A stretch of 64,000 nt of DNA from the NCBI GenBank assembly GCA_016715815.1, contig JADJXN010000004.1:62001-126000 (forward strand), given 5' to 3'. Source of the DNA: Oligoflexia bacterium (lineage in GTDB: Bacteria > Bdellovibrionota > Bdellovibrionia > JABDDW01). Made by a program: the position numbers and the translations under genes. The notes below the pieces were generated by a model. That model was not told the origin of the DNA, did no database searches, and saw nothing but the letters and a program-made list of their open reading frames with translations. Below are positions 1 through 8,633 of the stretch, piece by piece. Each line of letters opens with the position of its first letter. The stretch's first letter is position 1.

Positions 1-218
1 GTTTCGGGTGAATTAGGGTCTTTTTTTAAGGTTTTAGTTAATTCTTTTAATACTGCTAGCGTTATTTCACAGCCCTGGGCTTCTTTTTCAAATTCTTCAA
101 CAAGTTGCAATACATGCAGTTTATTAATTTCAGCTTTTTGCTCTTTACAACTTAAGTTCTCAGCTTTTGATGTTAGAGAAATACCTAATAACGCGATAAT
201 AACTAAAATGGTCTTCAA
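1..218 (-). CDS. Exported protein of unknown function (3' part cut by window edge)
   Basis: The reading frame opens at a TTG codon (216-218) preceded five bases upstream by a strong GGAGG ribosome binding site (224-228), and runs off the left edge of the window without a stop. The first ~19 residues (MKTILVIIALLGISLTSKA) are a clear Sec signal peptide, followed by a mature part with cysteines and many Glu/Lys. No family is recognised. The TTG start is inferred from the ribosome binding site and signal peptide; no ATG is available in this frame at that point. Confidence 0.7.
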   Translation of the reverse strand, partial: MKTILVIIALLGISLTSKAENLSCKEQKAEINKLHVLQLVEEFEKEAQGCEITLAVLKELTKTLKKDPNSPE

Positions 219-385
219 ACGGGCCTCCTCTGGTCACAAGTTTCTGGTTTATTAATAAATACAAAATAGGTGCCACCCCCATATATTGGCTAAGTATTTG
301 ATAATGCATTGAAAAATTATGGGGTTGGATGTGAATTAGAGCTAAAACATTAGTCAATTGTGCCAAATATTGTAGAGGACGAGCT

Positions 386-940
386 TTACAAAGACGCCTT
401 GGCCTCAAGGCTTGGGGAGATGAGATTTTTTAAAGGCTCGCGGCCAAAGTTGCGAGCTTCATCTGAGATTTCAATATCAGCCTTAACTACCTTTTCAAGC
501 TGAGGTTTAAAATCCTCTTTTGTCATTTGGCGAGCTTCAATTACAAGGTTGGTTAAAGCTACAAGGGCAGAGGCCTCATCACTAGGGGCTACACTTTTAT
601 CTTCAAGAAGACTTAATAACATATCAAAACTGCGCCTCATAACCTCAACAAATTCTTCATTGAGCATTTTTGATTTTAAACGTGCTAAAGCGGCTTGTCT
701 TTCAGAAAAGCGCGGGTGAACTAACACGGTTTGAGTTAAAACTTGAGCTGATTGGTTGAAAAAAACATCATCATTTTTTTCTTTAGAGTTAATTTCTTTA
801 TTCACCAAGCGCTCCATGTCTTCTACATCAAGAGTCATAATTTCTCTAATGTTATGGCGCATAACTGTGGCTTCAGCAAAGTTTAGTTGAAAATTTGTGA
901 GCATAATTAATGTGGTTACAAATAATATTTTAGATTTCAT
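386..940 (-). CDS. Exported alpha-helical protein of unknown function
   Basis: A 184-residue protein with an N-terminal signal peptide (MKSKILFVTTLIMLTNFQ..., cleavage probably after FAEA). The mature part is rich in charged residues and looks helical throughout, with no cysteines, membrane segments or motif that I recognise. It is transcribed in the same direction as the two small exported proteins on either side, so the three may form a group of periplasmic proteins. Ribosome binding site is weak (AGGAATGAG). Confidence 0.6.
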   Translation of the reverse strand: MKSKILFVTTLIMLTNFQLNFAEATVMRHNIREIMTLDVEDMERLVNKEINSKEKNDDVFFNQSAQVLTQTVLVHPRFSERQAALARLKSKMLNEEFVEVMRRSFDMLLSLLEDKSVAPSDEASALVALTNLVIEARQMTKEDFKPQLEKVVKADIEISDEARNFGREPLKNLISPSLEAKASL

Positions 941-950
941 ATTCTCATTC

Positions 951-1298
951 CTATTTTATAAGTGTTAAGATAACTTTTCCCTCACAAGAGCAATCGCTGC
1001 TTTTTAAACGATTTTTTGAATAAGGCTCTGTATTAACTTTATTTTTTTTGTCAGCGTAAGAATTCTTTTTGCATTTTAAAATGGGTAAGCCTTGCGGGGT
1101 TTTGCCAATCTCAAAGTGCAGCATGTAGTTTTCAAAAGCGCCAATATACTCCGTGCGAACTGGTTTATATTGGGAAACGATTTGCATGCACGCTTGTGGG
1201 TCAACCCCTCGGGCGTCGTTTATGAAAAAAGTGCTATTCTGTGCCCAAGTTTCAAGGGCAAACAGCATCAACAAAACGGTCAACATTAACTTCAACAT
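951..1298 (-). CDS. Small exported Cys-containing protein of unknown function
   Basis: A 115-residue protein. The frame is open further upstream, but the start at 1298 is chosen because GAGGT lies just before it and the next residues (MLKLMLTVLLMLFALETWA) form a signal peptide. The mature part has four cysteines, two of them in a C-terminal CSC motif, which suggests a disulfide-stabilised periplasmic protein. It lies 10 bases upstream of the next exported protein gene and is probably co-transcribed with it. No family recognised. Confidence 0.6.
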   Translation of the reverse strand: MLKLMLTVLLMLFALETWAQNSTFFINDARGVDPQACMQIVSQYKPVRTEYIGAFENYMLHFEIGKTPQGLPILKCKKNSYADKKNKVNTEPYSKNRLKSSDCSCEGKVILTLIK

Positions 1299-1432
1299 AC
1301 GTACCTCATATATACTTTTTTCAACCACCCATAAGAGCAATCCAGATGCTAGGCTGACTGCAATTTAAATGTGGTTTCAGCAACTTAGCTATGGCTAAAG
1401 TTTCAGGTCGGTGACCAAAAGGGGCGTATTTT

Positions 1433-1485
1433 GTGGCACCACTTTATTATGATTGGTGGCAAAAATAATGTATAAAGGGTGCCAC
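1433..1485 (+). promoter_or_regulatory. Inverted repeat abutting the ygfZ start codon
   Basis: GTGGCACC (1433-1440) and its exact reverse complement GGTGCCAC (1478-1485) flank 37 bases; the second arm contains the GGGTG that would serve as ribosome binding site and ends directly at the ATG at 1486. A stem here could hide the ribosome binding site. The repeat is seen; the regulatory role is inferred. Confidence 0.35.
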
Positions 1486-2097
1486 ATGGAACTTCAATGG
1501 TACCAACCTAAACTAGCGTCCTTAAACATTAGTGGCATAGATGCTTCTGACTTTTTGCACAGGCTGACAACACAGGATTTTAAAAACTTTGCCACAGGAC
1601 AAGCGAAGTACGCAGCATTTTTAGAGCCCAATTCAAAAATTAAGCATTTGTTTTTGGCGGAAAAAACATCTGACAAAAGTTTTTTACTGTGGGCTTTGCC
1701 TGAGAGTATTGAAAAATTAAAAATAGATCTTGAGAAGTTCCACTTCAACGAAGATTTAAATTTTGAAATTAATAATCAGATTAAAGTTATTCACAAAGAA
1801 TTAAGTGAACAGCAGCGCGTAGACAGCGGGCTTTTTTCTCTTGGCATTGATGTTACAGAAAAAAATCTTCTTTTAGAAATTCCTTTTGAAGATTTTTTAG
1901 CACGGCAAAAAGGGTGTTACCCAGGCCAAGAAGTTGTGGAGAGAGTTTTTACTTACGGTAATGTTACAAAAAAACTCATGCTTTTAGATTTAGAAAAAAT
2001 ATCTAAAGAACGAATTGATGCTGCCATTACTTCCCGCGGAAGCAAAAAAGCCTTTTTATATTATAAAACTTCAAAAACTGCGGCTATAGGTAAGTGA
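1486..2097 (+). CDS. ygfZ: YgfZ/GcvT-like folate-binding protein, short form
   Basis: A 203-residue protein carrying the hallmark KGCYPGQE motif (about residues 143-150) of the YgfZ/CAF17 family, tetrahydrofolate-binding proteins that help assemble or maintain iron-sulfur clusters. The N-terminal half (DFLHRLTTQDF) also fits the GcvT-like fold. It is much shorter than the E. coli protein (about 326 residues): it ends soon after the motif and lacks most of the C-terminal barrel. Start at 1486 is favoured over in-frame codons at 1453 and 1468 because GGGTG precedes it and similarity begins there. The 3' end overlaps the convergent gene by 37 bases. Confidence 0.8.
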   Translation: MELQWYQPKLASLNISGIDASDFLHRLTTQDFKNFATGQAKYAAFLEPNSKIKHLFLAEKTSDKSFLLWALPESIEKLKIDLEKFHFNEDLNFEINNQIKVIHKELSEQQRVDSGLFSLGIDVTEKNLLLEIPFEDFLARQKGCYPGQEVVERVFTYGNVTKKLMLLDLEKISKERIDAAITSRGSKKAFLYYKTSKTAAIGK

Positions 2098-3122
2098 TCA
2101 CTTACTCCATAGTAATCTAAGTTTCCATTTTGACCTGTGGTTGTAAAGGGCACAGGTGCTCCTGGTGGAATCACTTTGCCATTAGGTAAAGTAACAGGGC
2201 TTGTTGAAACATTAAGCCCAGGTGTTTGTATGCGTGTAAATGTGTTGGCAACGTAGCGAATGTTCTTATTGTCTAAAAGACCTCGGCTAAAAATAATGTG
2301 GTCTAGTGTGTTCCAAGTTTTTTTAGTGCCATAAAAATATGTCCCACTTTTTTCTGGTGCTAGTGGTCTTTCTTCATGAAGGTTAAAAAATAATGGGTTC
2401 TCAGGAGTTGAATTTACAACTTGCTGCATAGATCCGGTACCAAGACAACTTTTAATAGAAGGGTCACGGGGTTCATCATTTAAATCACCAATGGCGATGT
2501 AGTCTATGTTTGGATCTTTTTTCAAATAAGCTTGGAATACTTTTTTAAGCTTTTCTGCGGCTAAACATCTAAATTGTGCTGGCGCCATGCGAGCAGGCCA
2601 GTGGTTCATAAGTATTCCTAAATTTGTTGTTGGGGTAATTTGTAAAACTATATTATAAATTGGTCTTGTTGGTTTGGCCCAAATGGGGTTTGATGGGTCA
2701 CTGACTTGAACCATCATAGGTTTTCTTGCAAGTTTAAAGCGAGAAAGCATGGCCACATCAATACCGCGTTGATCAGGGCCTTCAAGTAAAATGGCATTGT
2801 AATTTAAATCGCGCAATTTTGCGTTTAAAGCATTTAAGGCTCTTATGTTTTCTGTTTCAGGCATTACTAAAATATCAGGGCCGCGACCATTATTAATGGC
2901 GCGAATTTGTTTGGCTAATTGAGTTACTTTTTTATCTAGCTTTTCAGGGGTCCAGTTTCTTTTTCCTTCAGGGGTGTATTCCTGATCATTTTTGCCCGGG
3001 TCATGAATGGTATCAAAAAGATTTTCAACGTTAAAAGCAGCTAGAACAAATTTGGCTCCGGCAAAGCTTGAAGCGGAAGATAATAAAAAAACAATGGCTA
3101 ATGAAATAGACAGTTTTTGCAT
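2061..3122 (-). CDS. Exported endonuclease/exonuclease/phosphatase-family protein
   Basis: A 353-residue protein with a signal peptide (MQKLSISLAIVFLLSSASSFA). The mature part has the blocks of the EEP superfamily: FNVENLFD near the N-terminus, PETEN (metal-binding Glu), NHWPAR, IAIGDLND (Asp/Asn pair) and a terminal SDHLPI with the catalytic His. Members cleave phosphodiester bonds in DNA or phospholipids, or phosphate esters; the substrate cannot be told. Start 3122 is chosen for the AAGGGGGG ribosome binding site and the signal peptide. Export suggests a periplasmic or secreted DNase. Its last 37 bases overlap ygfZ tail-to-tail. Confidence 0.8.
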   Translation of the reverse strand: MQKLSISLAIVFLLSSASSFAGAKFVLAAFNVENLFDTIHDPGKNDQEYTPEGKRNWTPEKLDKKVTQLAKQIRAINNGRGPDILVMPETENIRALNALNAKLRDLNYNAILLEGPDQRGIDVAMLSRFKLARKPMMVQVSDPSNPIWAKPTRPIYNIVLQITPTTNLGILMNHWPARMAPAQFRCLAAEKLKKVFQAYLKKDPNIDYIAIGDLNDEPRDPSIKSCLGTGSMQQVVNSTPENPLFFNLHEERPLAPEKSGTYFYGTKKTWNTLDHIIFSRGLLDNKNIRYVANTFTRIQTPGLNVSTSPVTLPNGKVIPPGAPVPFTTTGQNGNLDYYGVSDHLPIAAVFEVL

Positions 3123-3207
3123 TCGGTTCCCCCCCTTGAATGTTATAAATATGCTTTCATTCAAAGTGAGCTTGGTCAACGAACAAAAAGATTAAAATCA
3201 GATAAAT

Positions 3208-3912
3208 TTACTTAAATAAAATGACGGGAAGGCGCCGAAATACCGTAATTTCGTTTTGGCCAACTTTGCAAGCCCAGCAACTTATTTTAACTCCAGCCTT
3301 AAAAGCTTTTTGTAATAGTTTTGTGTACTCAGGGTCTATTTCATGGCAAGGTCTAAATTTTTTGCAATCTTGCCTTTGTACAATAAAAACTATTTCTGCT
3401 TTATCGCCTTTTTTCGCAAGACTCATAAGTTCTTTTAAATGTTTTTGCCCGCGTAAAGTTTTAGCATCAGGAAATGTGGCCCAGGGGGGGATGCTCATGC
3501 TTACATTTTTAACTTCAACCCATAATTTTTCTTTTTTATTTGTAAGTAAAAAATCAAGCCTTGTTTGTGGGTTAATTTTTACCTCTGCCTTTATGTTGTT
3601 AAATTTTTTCCAGTGGGGGATGAGTTTATTTTCAAAAGCTTCTCTGACTAGATGGTTTGTTTTTGATGTGTTAACCCCTACCCAGTTATTGGGGGCTGTT
3701 TGCACCATTTCTAATGTATAGGGAATTTTTCTCTTAGGATTGCTTGACACGGATAGTAAACAGGGGCTTCCGCTTTGGCTAACACCCATCATGGAACCTG
3801 AGTTGGGAACATGGGCTAAAATAATTTCGTTGGAGGCTAGTTTTACGTCTGCCAAAAAGCGTTTGTAACGCTTAATGAGAGTGCCTTTTAATATGGGATT
3901 TTCAAATTTCAT
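3208..3912 (-). CDS. sfsA: Sugar fermentation stimulation protein SfsA
   Basis: A 234-residue protein, the usual SfsA length. It shows the family blocks: HVPNSGSMMG near residue 34, RLDFLL, WVEVKNVS (the nuclease-like E-x-K core), RGQKHL, and a C-terminal GVKISCW. SfsA is a predicted PD-(D/E)XK-fold nucleic-acid-binding protein whose physiological role is not settled. It stands alone, divergent from the lipA operon 49 bases away. Confidence 0.9.
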   Translation of the reverse strand: MKFENPILKGTLIKRYKRFLADVKLASNEIILAHVPNSGSMMGVSQSGSPCLLSVSSNPKRKIPYTLEMVQTAPNNWVGVNTSKTNHLVREAFENKLIPHWKKFNNIKAEVKINPQTRLDFLLTNKKEKLWVEVKNVSMSIPPWATFPDAKTLRGQKHLKELMSLAKKGDKAEIVFIVQRQDCKKFRPCHEIDPEYTKLLQKAFKAGVKISCWACKVGQNEITVFRRLPVILFK

Positions 3913-3961
3913 ATAAATTAGTTTTGTTGCAAAACAAGCATTGCCACAGTAAACCCATAAT

Positions 3962-4867
3962 ATGCAAACAGAAATTCAAAATCGCAAACCTGAATGGCTA
4001 AAAATTCGTCCCCCAAGCCATGAAAATTATTTTGAAATAAAAAAACTTTTAAGAAGCCTTAACCTTTACACCGTTTGTGAAGAGGCAAGGTGCCCTAACA
4101 TTGGTGAGTGTTGGGCGGGGGGGACCGCCACATTTATGCTCTTGGGGGATGTTTGCACCAGGGGTTGCAAGTTTTGTGCTATTAAAACAGGAAATCCACG
4201 GGGTGTGGTTGATAAAGATGAGCCACAAAAAGTAGCCCAAGCCATTGGCCAATTAAAATTAAAATACGTTGTTATCACCAGTGTTGACCGAGACGACATG
4301 AGTGACCATGGCTCGGGCCACTTTGCAGAGACAGTGAGTAATTTAAGAATTGTTGCGCCAGATCTTAAAATTGAAGTTTTAACTCCTGATTTTTTAGCAA
4401 ATCCTGCGTGGATTTCAAAAATTGTAAACGCTAAGCCCCATGTTTTTGCCCATAACATAGAAACAGTGGAGCGCTTAACTCCTAAAGTACGTGACCCAAG
4501 AGCAAAGTATGTACAAAGCCTTAGAGTTTTAAAAATAGTTAAAGAATTTGATGCAAGTATGTACACCAAATCTTCTTTAATGTTAGGCCTTGGCGAAACC
4601 GATGACGAAATTAAAAAAACATTAGAAGATTTGCAAGAAGTTGGCTGTGATGTTGTGACTTTTGGTCAATATTTGCAGCCCACAAAAAGACATTTAAAAG
4701 TTATTGAATTTGTCAGACCAGAAAAGTTTGAATATTGGAGAGAATACTCTGAGAAAATGGGCTTCTTATATGTAGCCAGTGGAGCTATGGTCAGAAGCAG
4801 CTACAGGGCGGCAGAGTATTTTGAGGCAGGTACTACAAGAATAGGGGAAATTAAAAATGGCAATTGA
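3962..4867 (+). CDS. lipA: Lipoyl synthase
   Basis: Radical SAM enzyme that inserts two sulfurs into octanoyl groups on E2 lipoyl domains. The protein (301 residues) has the auxiliary cluster motif C-E-E-A-R-C-P-N-I-G-E-C (residues 40-51), the radical SAM motif CTRGCKFC (residues 66-73) and the C-terminal RSSYRA whose Ser ligates the auxiliary cluster. All expected ligands are present. It heads a tight operon with pdhC, overlapping it by 11 bases, so the enzyme is made together with its substrate. No clear ribosome binding site is seen before the ATG. Confidence 0.97.
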   Translation: MQTEIQNRKPEWLKIRPPSHENYFEIKKLLRSLNLYTVCEEARCPNIGECWAGGTATFMLLGDVCTRGCKFCAIKTGNPRGVVDKDEPQKVAQAIGQLKLKYVVITSVDRDDMSDHGSGHFAETVSNLRIVAPDLKIEVLTPDFLANPAWISKIVNAKPHVFAHNIETVERLTPKVRDPRAKYVQSLRVLKIVKEFDASMYTKSSLMLGLGETDDEIKKTLEDLQEVGCDVVTFGQYLQPTKRHLKVIEFVRPEKFEYWREYSEKMGFLYVASGAMVRSSYRAAEYFEAGTTRIGEIKNGN

Positions 4868-6161
4868 ATTTAAACTTCCTGAAATGGGTGAAGGTGTTAC
4901 TGAGGGTGAATTAGTTAAATGGCTTGTTAAAGAAGGTGATAGTTTCACTCAAGACCAACCATTAGTTGAAATGATGACGGATAAAGCCACCGTAGAAATT
5001 CCCGCATCAAATGCAGGCAAAGTTGTAAAGCTTATTGCAAAAGAAGGAGACATGGTCAAGGTGGGCCAAACCCTTTTAAGTATGGAAGCCGGAGTGGGAG
5101 CTGTAGTAAAACCAGCCCCTGGAGCTCATGCATCGCCACCACCTGCATCGCCGTCTAGGCCAGCAGTAGTGCAAACAGCATCTGCGGCGCCTGTAGAAAG
5201 TATATTTCCACCACCAGCAGGGGCTCATGTTTTAGCAACTCCCTCAACAAGACGTTATGCTCGTGAGGCGGGAGTAGATATAAATAACTTAACAGGTTCA
5301 GGTCCTGCAGGGCGGGTGACAAGAGAAGATGTTGTTAAAGCATCAAGTGGCCCCATGGGAGCTGTGAGTATGGGAGCTCCTACTATGGCAAGATCAGCCA
5401 TGATGCCAGCAAGAACTCCCACAAAAGCTCTTCCAACAGCAACTGTTATGGGCTCAAACACTGAGGAGAGAAAGCCGCTTAAAGGAATTCGCAAAAAAAT
5501 TGCAGAAAATTTAGTGCGCTCGAAACAAACAATTCCACATTTTACTCATGTCGATGAAGTAGATGCCACAGAGCTTGTAGCTTGGCGTGCGCAAATGAAA
5601 GAAAAAGCCGCTGAGTATGGAATAAAGCTAACATACTTGCCATTTATCATGAAGGCGGTAAGTGCTACTTGCCGCGAATTTGCAATGTTTAACACTGCCC
5701 TTGATGATGAAAAAAATGAAATTGTAAGAAAGCATTATTTTAATATTGGTTTTGCGGCGGACACTCCTGAAGGGCTTTTAGTGCCGAATGTAAAAAATGT
5801 TGAATCTAAAAACATTCTTCAAATTGCAAAAGACATTTCTGAGTTAGCAGAAAAAGCGCGCCAAGGAAAACTGGCCCCTGATGATATGAAAAATGGAACC
5901 ATTACCATTACAAACATCGGTAGTATTGGCGGGCTTTATGCCACACCAATTATTAACCCCCCTGAAACAGCAATTCTTGGGGTTTATGAAATTGTTAAAA
6001 AACCTGTAGTTATAAATGATGAGGTGCAAATTCGTTCCATGATGAATATTACAGCTACCTGTGACCACAGGGTTATTGATGGTGCAGATGCTGCAAGATT
6101 TTTGAAAAAGCTAAAACAAAGACTGGCAAGTCCGCAATCATTACTTCTGGAGATGATCTAA
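4857..6161 (+). CDS. pdhC: Dihydrolipoamide acetyltransferase E2 (pyruvate dehydrogenase type)
   Basis: A 434-residue 2-oxoacid dehydrogenase E2 subunit. One lipoyl domain (residues 1-76, lipoylated Lys in MTDKATVE), an Ala/Pro-rich linker, a peripheral-subunit-binding domain (about 124-160, ending GPAGRVTREDV), a second flexible linker, and a C-terminal acyltransferase domain with the catalytic DHRVIDGA. No E1 subunit is in the window, so the choice of pyruvate over branched-chain substrate is an inference from operon content. It overlaps lipA by 11 bases and is followed one base later by lpdA. Confidence 0.93.
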   Translation: MAIEFKLPEMGEGVTEGELVKWLVKEGDSFTQDQPLVEMMTDKATVEIPASNAGKVVKLIAKEGDMVKVGQTLLSMEAGVGAVVKPAPGAHASPPPASPSRPAVVQTASAAPVESIFPPPAGAHVLATPSTRRYAREAGVDINNLTGSGPAGRVTREDVVKASSGPMGAVSMGAPTMARSAMMPARTPTKALPTATVMGSNTEERKPLKGIRKKIAENLVRSKQTIPHFTHVDEVDATELVAWRAQMKEKAAEYGIKLTYLPFIMKAVSATCREFAMFNTALDDEKNEIVRKHYFNIGFAADTPEGLLVPNVKNVESKNILQIAKDISELAEKARQGKLAPDDMKNGTITITNIGSIGGLYATPIINPPETAILGVYEIVKKPVVINDEVQIRSMMNITATCDHRVIDGADAARFLKKLKQRLASPQSLLLEMI

Positions 6162-6162
6162 A

Positions 6163-7611
6163 ATGAAAACATTTGATGTTTGTGTTATTGGCGCAGGACC
6201 TGGTGGGTATGTAGCGGCCATTAAAGCCGCCCAACTTGGGAAAAAAGTAGTTGTTGTAGAAAGAGAAAAAATTGGCGGAGTTTGCCTAAACTGCGGATGC
6301 ATTCCTTCAAAAGCAATGATCACTGCGGCCCACATGTTTGAGAAAATGAGCTCTCTTTCTGAAATTGGTCTTTCTGCTTCCAACATAAATGTAGATATGA
6401 CAAAAATCCAAAACTGGAAGGAAAGTGTTGTTAATAAACTTACCACTGGTGTAAGTGGCCTTTTTAAAATGAACGGTATTGAATCTATAATGGGGGAAGC
6501 TAATTTTGTTTCTGCTCAAGAGCTTGAGCTAAATTGCTCAAATGGAGAAAAAGAAATCATTAAAGCTTCAAATTATATTATTGCTAATGGCTCAAGACCC
6601 ATTGAGATCCCGGGTTTTAACTTTGACGGTAAAAATGTTCTCTCAAGCACAGAAGCTTTAACCCTTAACCCGACTCCTAAAAGACTTGTCGTCATTGGTG
6701 GTGGCTACATTGGCCTTGAGATTGGAAGTTATCTTTCAAAATTTGGCTGTGAAGTCACTGTCCTTGAAGCTAACAGTAGTTTACTCAGCGGTGTTGTGGA
6801 TACAGATTGTGTTAATGTTGTAGCCAGAAAGCTTAAGAAAAAAGGCGTTAATGTAATGCTTGGTGCAAAGGCTAAAGGTTATAAAAAAGTTGGAAATGAT
6901 TTACAAGTTGAGCTGCAAACTGAAAAGGGTATTCAAACAGTTTTATGCGATAAAATTTTAGTCACCGTGGGAAGAAAGCCTAACAGTGACCAAATGAACC
7001 TTTCAAAAATTGGAATTAAAGTAGATCAAAAAGGTTTTGTAGTGGTTAACAAACAACTTCGCACAAACATTTCTCACATTTTTGCAATTGGAGATGTAGC
7101 GGGGCAACCTATGCTTGCCCATAAGGCCTCACGTGAGGGAATTATTGCCGCAGAAGTGATTGCAGGAAAGAACGCTATAGCTGATTACAAATTTGTTCCT
7201 GCCGTAATTTTCACAGACCCTGAAATTGCAAGTGTGGGTCTAACAGTGGAAGAAGCAACGCAAAAAGGATTTGAAGTGGCAACGGGCCAGTTTCCTTATG
7301 CGGCTAATGGGCGCGCTTTGAGCGTGATGGATGCTGAGGGTTTTGTAAAAATAGTTGCAGATAAAAAAACAAATGTAGTTTTAGGCGTACACATTGTTGG
7401 TTATGAGGCCAGCAACCTTATTTCTGAAGCAGCACTTGCTATAGAAATGGGCGCAACTTTGCAAGACATAGCCTCAACTATTCACCCCCATCCCACACTC
7501 CCTGAAATGATGATGGAAGCAGCAGAGGCCGCCATGGGGCACCCGATACACATTTTTTTAAGGCCCAAGACGGATCGAGCAGCTCGCCCTACGACACGCA
7601 ATGCTCATTAA
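6163..7611 (+). CDS. lpdA: Dihydrolipoamide dehydrogenase E3
   Basis: A 482-residue FAD-dependent disulfide oxidoreductase that reoxidises lipoamide. N-terminal FAD motif GAGPGGYVAA, redox disulfide in GGVCLNCGCIPSKA (residues 40-53), central NAD motif GGGYIGLE, second FAD motif FAIGDVAG, and the C-terminal His-Glu dyad in HPHPTLPE. The last ~15 residues after HIFLRP are an Arg-rich tail not typical of the family; the tail region overlaps the start of lipB by 11 bases, so it may have grown by read-through into the lipB start. Confidence 0.96.
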   Translation: MKTFDVCVIGAGPGGYVAAIKAAQLGKKVVVVEREKIGGVCLNCGCIPSKAMITAAHMFEKMSSLSEIGLSASNINVDMTKIQNWKESVVNKLTTGVSGLFKMNGIESIMGEANFVSAQELELNCSNGEKEIIKASNYIIANGSRPIEIPGFNFDGKNVLSSTEALTLNPTPKRLVVIGGGYIGLEIGSYLSKFGCEVTVLEANSSLLSGVVDTDCVNVVARKLKKKGVNVMLGAKAKGYKKVGNDLQVELQTEKGIQTVLCDKILVTVGRKPNSDQMNLSKIGIKVDQKGFVVVNKQLRTNISHIFAIGDVAGQPMLAHKASREGIIAAEVIAGKNAIADYKFVPAVIFTDPEIASVGLTVEEATQKGFEVATGQFPYAANGRALSVMDAEGFVKIVADKKTNVVLGVHIVGYEASNLISEAALAIEMGATLQDIASTIHPHPTLPEMMMEAAEAAMGHPIHIFLRPKTDRAARPTTRNAH

Positions 7612-8236
7612 AGATTTAGGACTTAAAGATTATTTACAAGTTTTAAAAATTCAGCACGAACATGTTGAAAAAAGATTAGAAGCTATTTTGGTATGCGAGC
7701 ACCCAAAAGTAATCACCCTGGGCCGAGCCAAAGAAGCTGCAACGGATGTCATTTTAAATAATATTCAAGTTGTAGAGGTAGAGCGTGGAGGACGTGCTAC
7801 TTTGCATTTACCAGGGCAGGTTGTTGTATACCCCATTATAGATGTTTTAAAGCGTGGCCTTGATGCTAATAAAATACTAAGACATTTAGAAAGCGCCATT
7901 ATTAAAACGCTTTTAGATTTTAGAATTAATTCTCAAGCTGTTGAAGGTAAAACCGGAGTTTGGGTGGGGGATAATTTTGATAAAAAAATAGCAAGCATTG
8001 GTATTGCTATTAAAAACAACATGAGCTTTCATGGCCTGTCTTTAAATGTAAGTTGTGATTTGAAAGAATTTAAAAACATTAAGCCATGTGGTTTTGAAAG
8101 TAGTGTTATGACAACCATGCTTGATATGCTTACTAGTGAGTATAAAAAAACCTGGAAGTTAACACCAGAGACTTTAATAAAAAGAGTAAAGCTAAGATTA
8201 ACTGAAAATATAATTGAGGATTTTTTAATTGAATAA
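7601..8236 (+). CDS. lipB: Lipoyl(octanoyl) transferase
   Basis: Moves octanoyl groups from acyl carrier protein to E2 lipoyl domains, the step before LipA. The 211-residue protein has RGGRATLHLPGQ (substrate loop; the usual form is RGG..T.HGPGQ), the catalytic Lys in KKIASIG, FHGLSLNV, and the catalytic Cys in IKPCGFES. It overlaps lpdA by 11 bases and the next membrane-protein gene by 8 bases. With lipA, pdhC and lpdA it gives a complete octanoylation, lipoylation and use unit. Confidence 0.95.
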   Translation: MLIKDLGLKDYLQVLKIQHEHVEKRLEAILVCEHPKVITLGRAKEAATDVILNNIQVVEVERGGRATLHLPGQVVVYPIIDVLKRGLDANKILRHLESAIIKTLLDFRINSQAVEGKTGVWVGDNFDKKIASIGIAIKNNMSFHGLSLNVSCDLKEFKNIKPCGFESSVMTTMLDMLTSEYKKTWKLTPETLIKRVKLRLTENIIEDFLIE

Positions 8237-8633
8237 AAAATATTTAAGAGTTTTATCCACCGTTTTCCATATTTGCTTATATGCAGCAGCGGGAGTAGCC
8301 GCCCCGCTTATTTTTAAAAATGTAGGCGACAGGCGTCTTGCTGGTTTTATGGCTGGCGGCCTGTTTGCTATTGTTGCTCTAAGAGCAGTTAAACTTTCTT
8401 TGGTAAGGCCTTATGCAAAACCAATAAGAAGATTTTTTATAGGCTATTTGCTGCTTCTTGTGTTTTTTTGGGTTTGGCGTTTTTTAGACTCAAGATACTT
8501 AGGAGAAATTTTAATATTTGGGATTAATGCTTATTGGTTGCACCATTTCTTTACGTCTTTGTATGCAATTTCTTTTTTACTGCTAATTTACTCTGAGGTT
8601 AGTACACTCGTACGCACCTTGAAAGCACCTTAA
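8229..8633 (+). CDS. Small integral membrane protein of unknown function
   Basis: A 134-residue protein starting at TTG (8229), overlapping the lipB stop by 8 bases, with GAGGA a few bases upstream. Four hydrophobic segments are visible (about residues 9-30, 39-58, 68-86 and 93-122), separated by Arg/Lys-rich loops. No family recognised. Translational coupling to lipB places it in the lipoyl/PDH operon, but nothing in the sequence ties it to that pathway. The last 35 bases overlap the convergent gene. Confidence 0.65.
   Translation: MNKKYLRVLSTVFHICLYAAAGVAAPLIFKNVGDRRLAGFMAGGLFAIVALRAVKLSLVRPYAKPIRRFFIGYLLLLVFFWVWRFLDSRYLGEILIFGINAYWLHHFFTSLYAISFLLLIYSEVSTLVRTLKAP

Noticed and set aside
3221..3721. 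166-codon plus-strand frame over sfsA
   Set aside because: Opposite strand of a clear SfsA gene, no recognisable domain.
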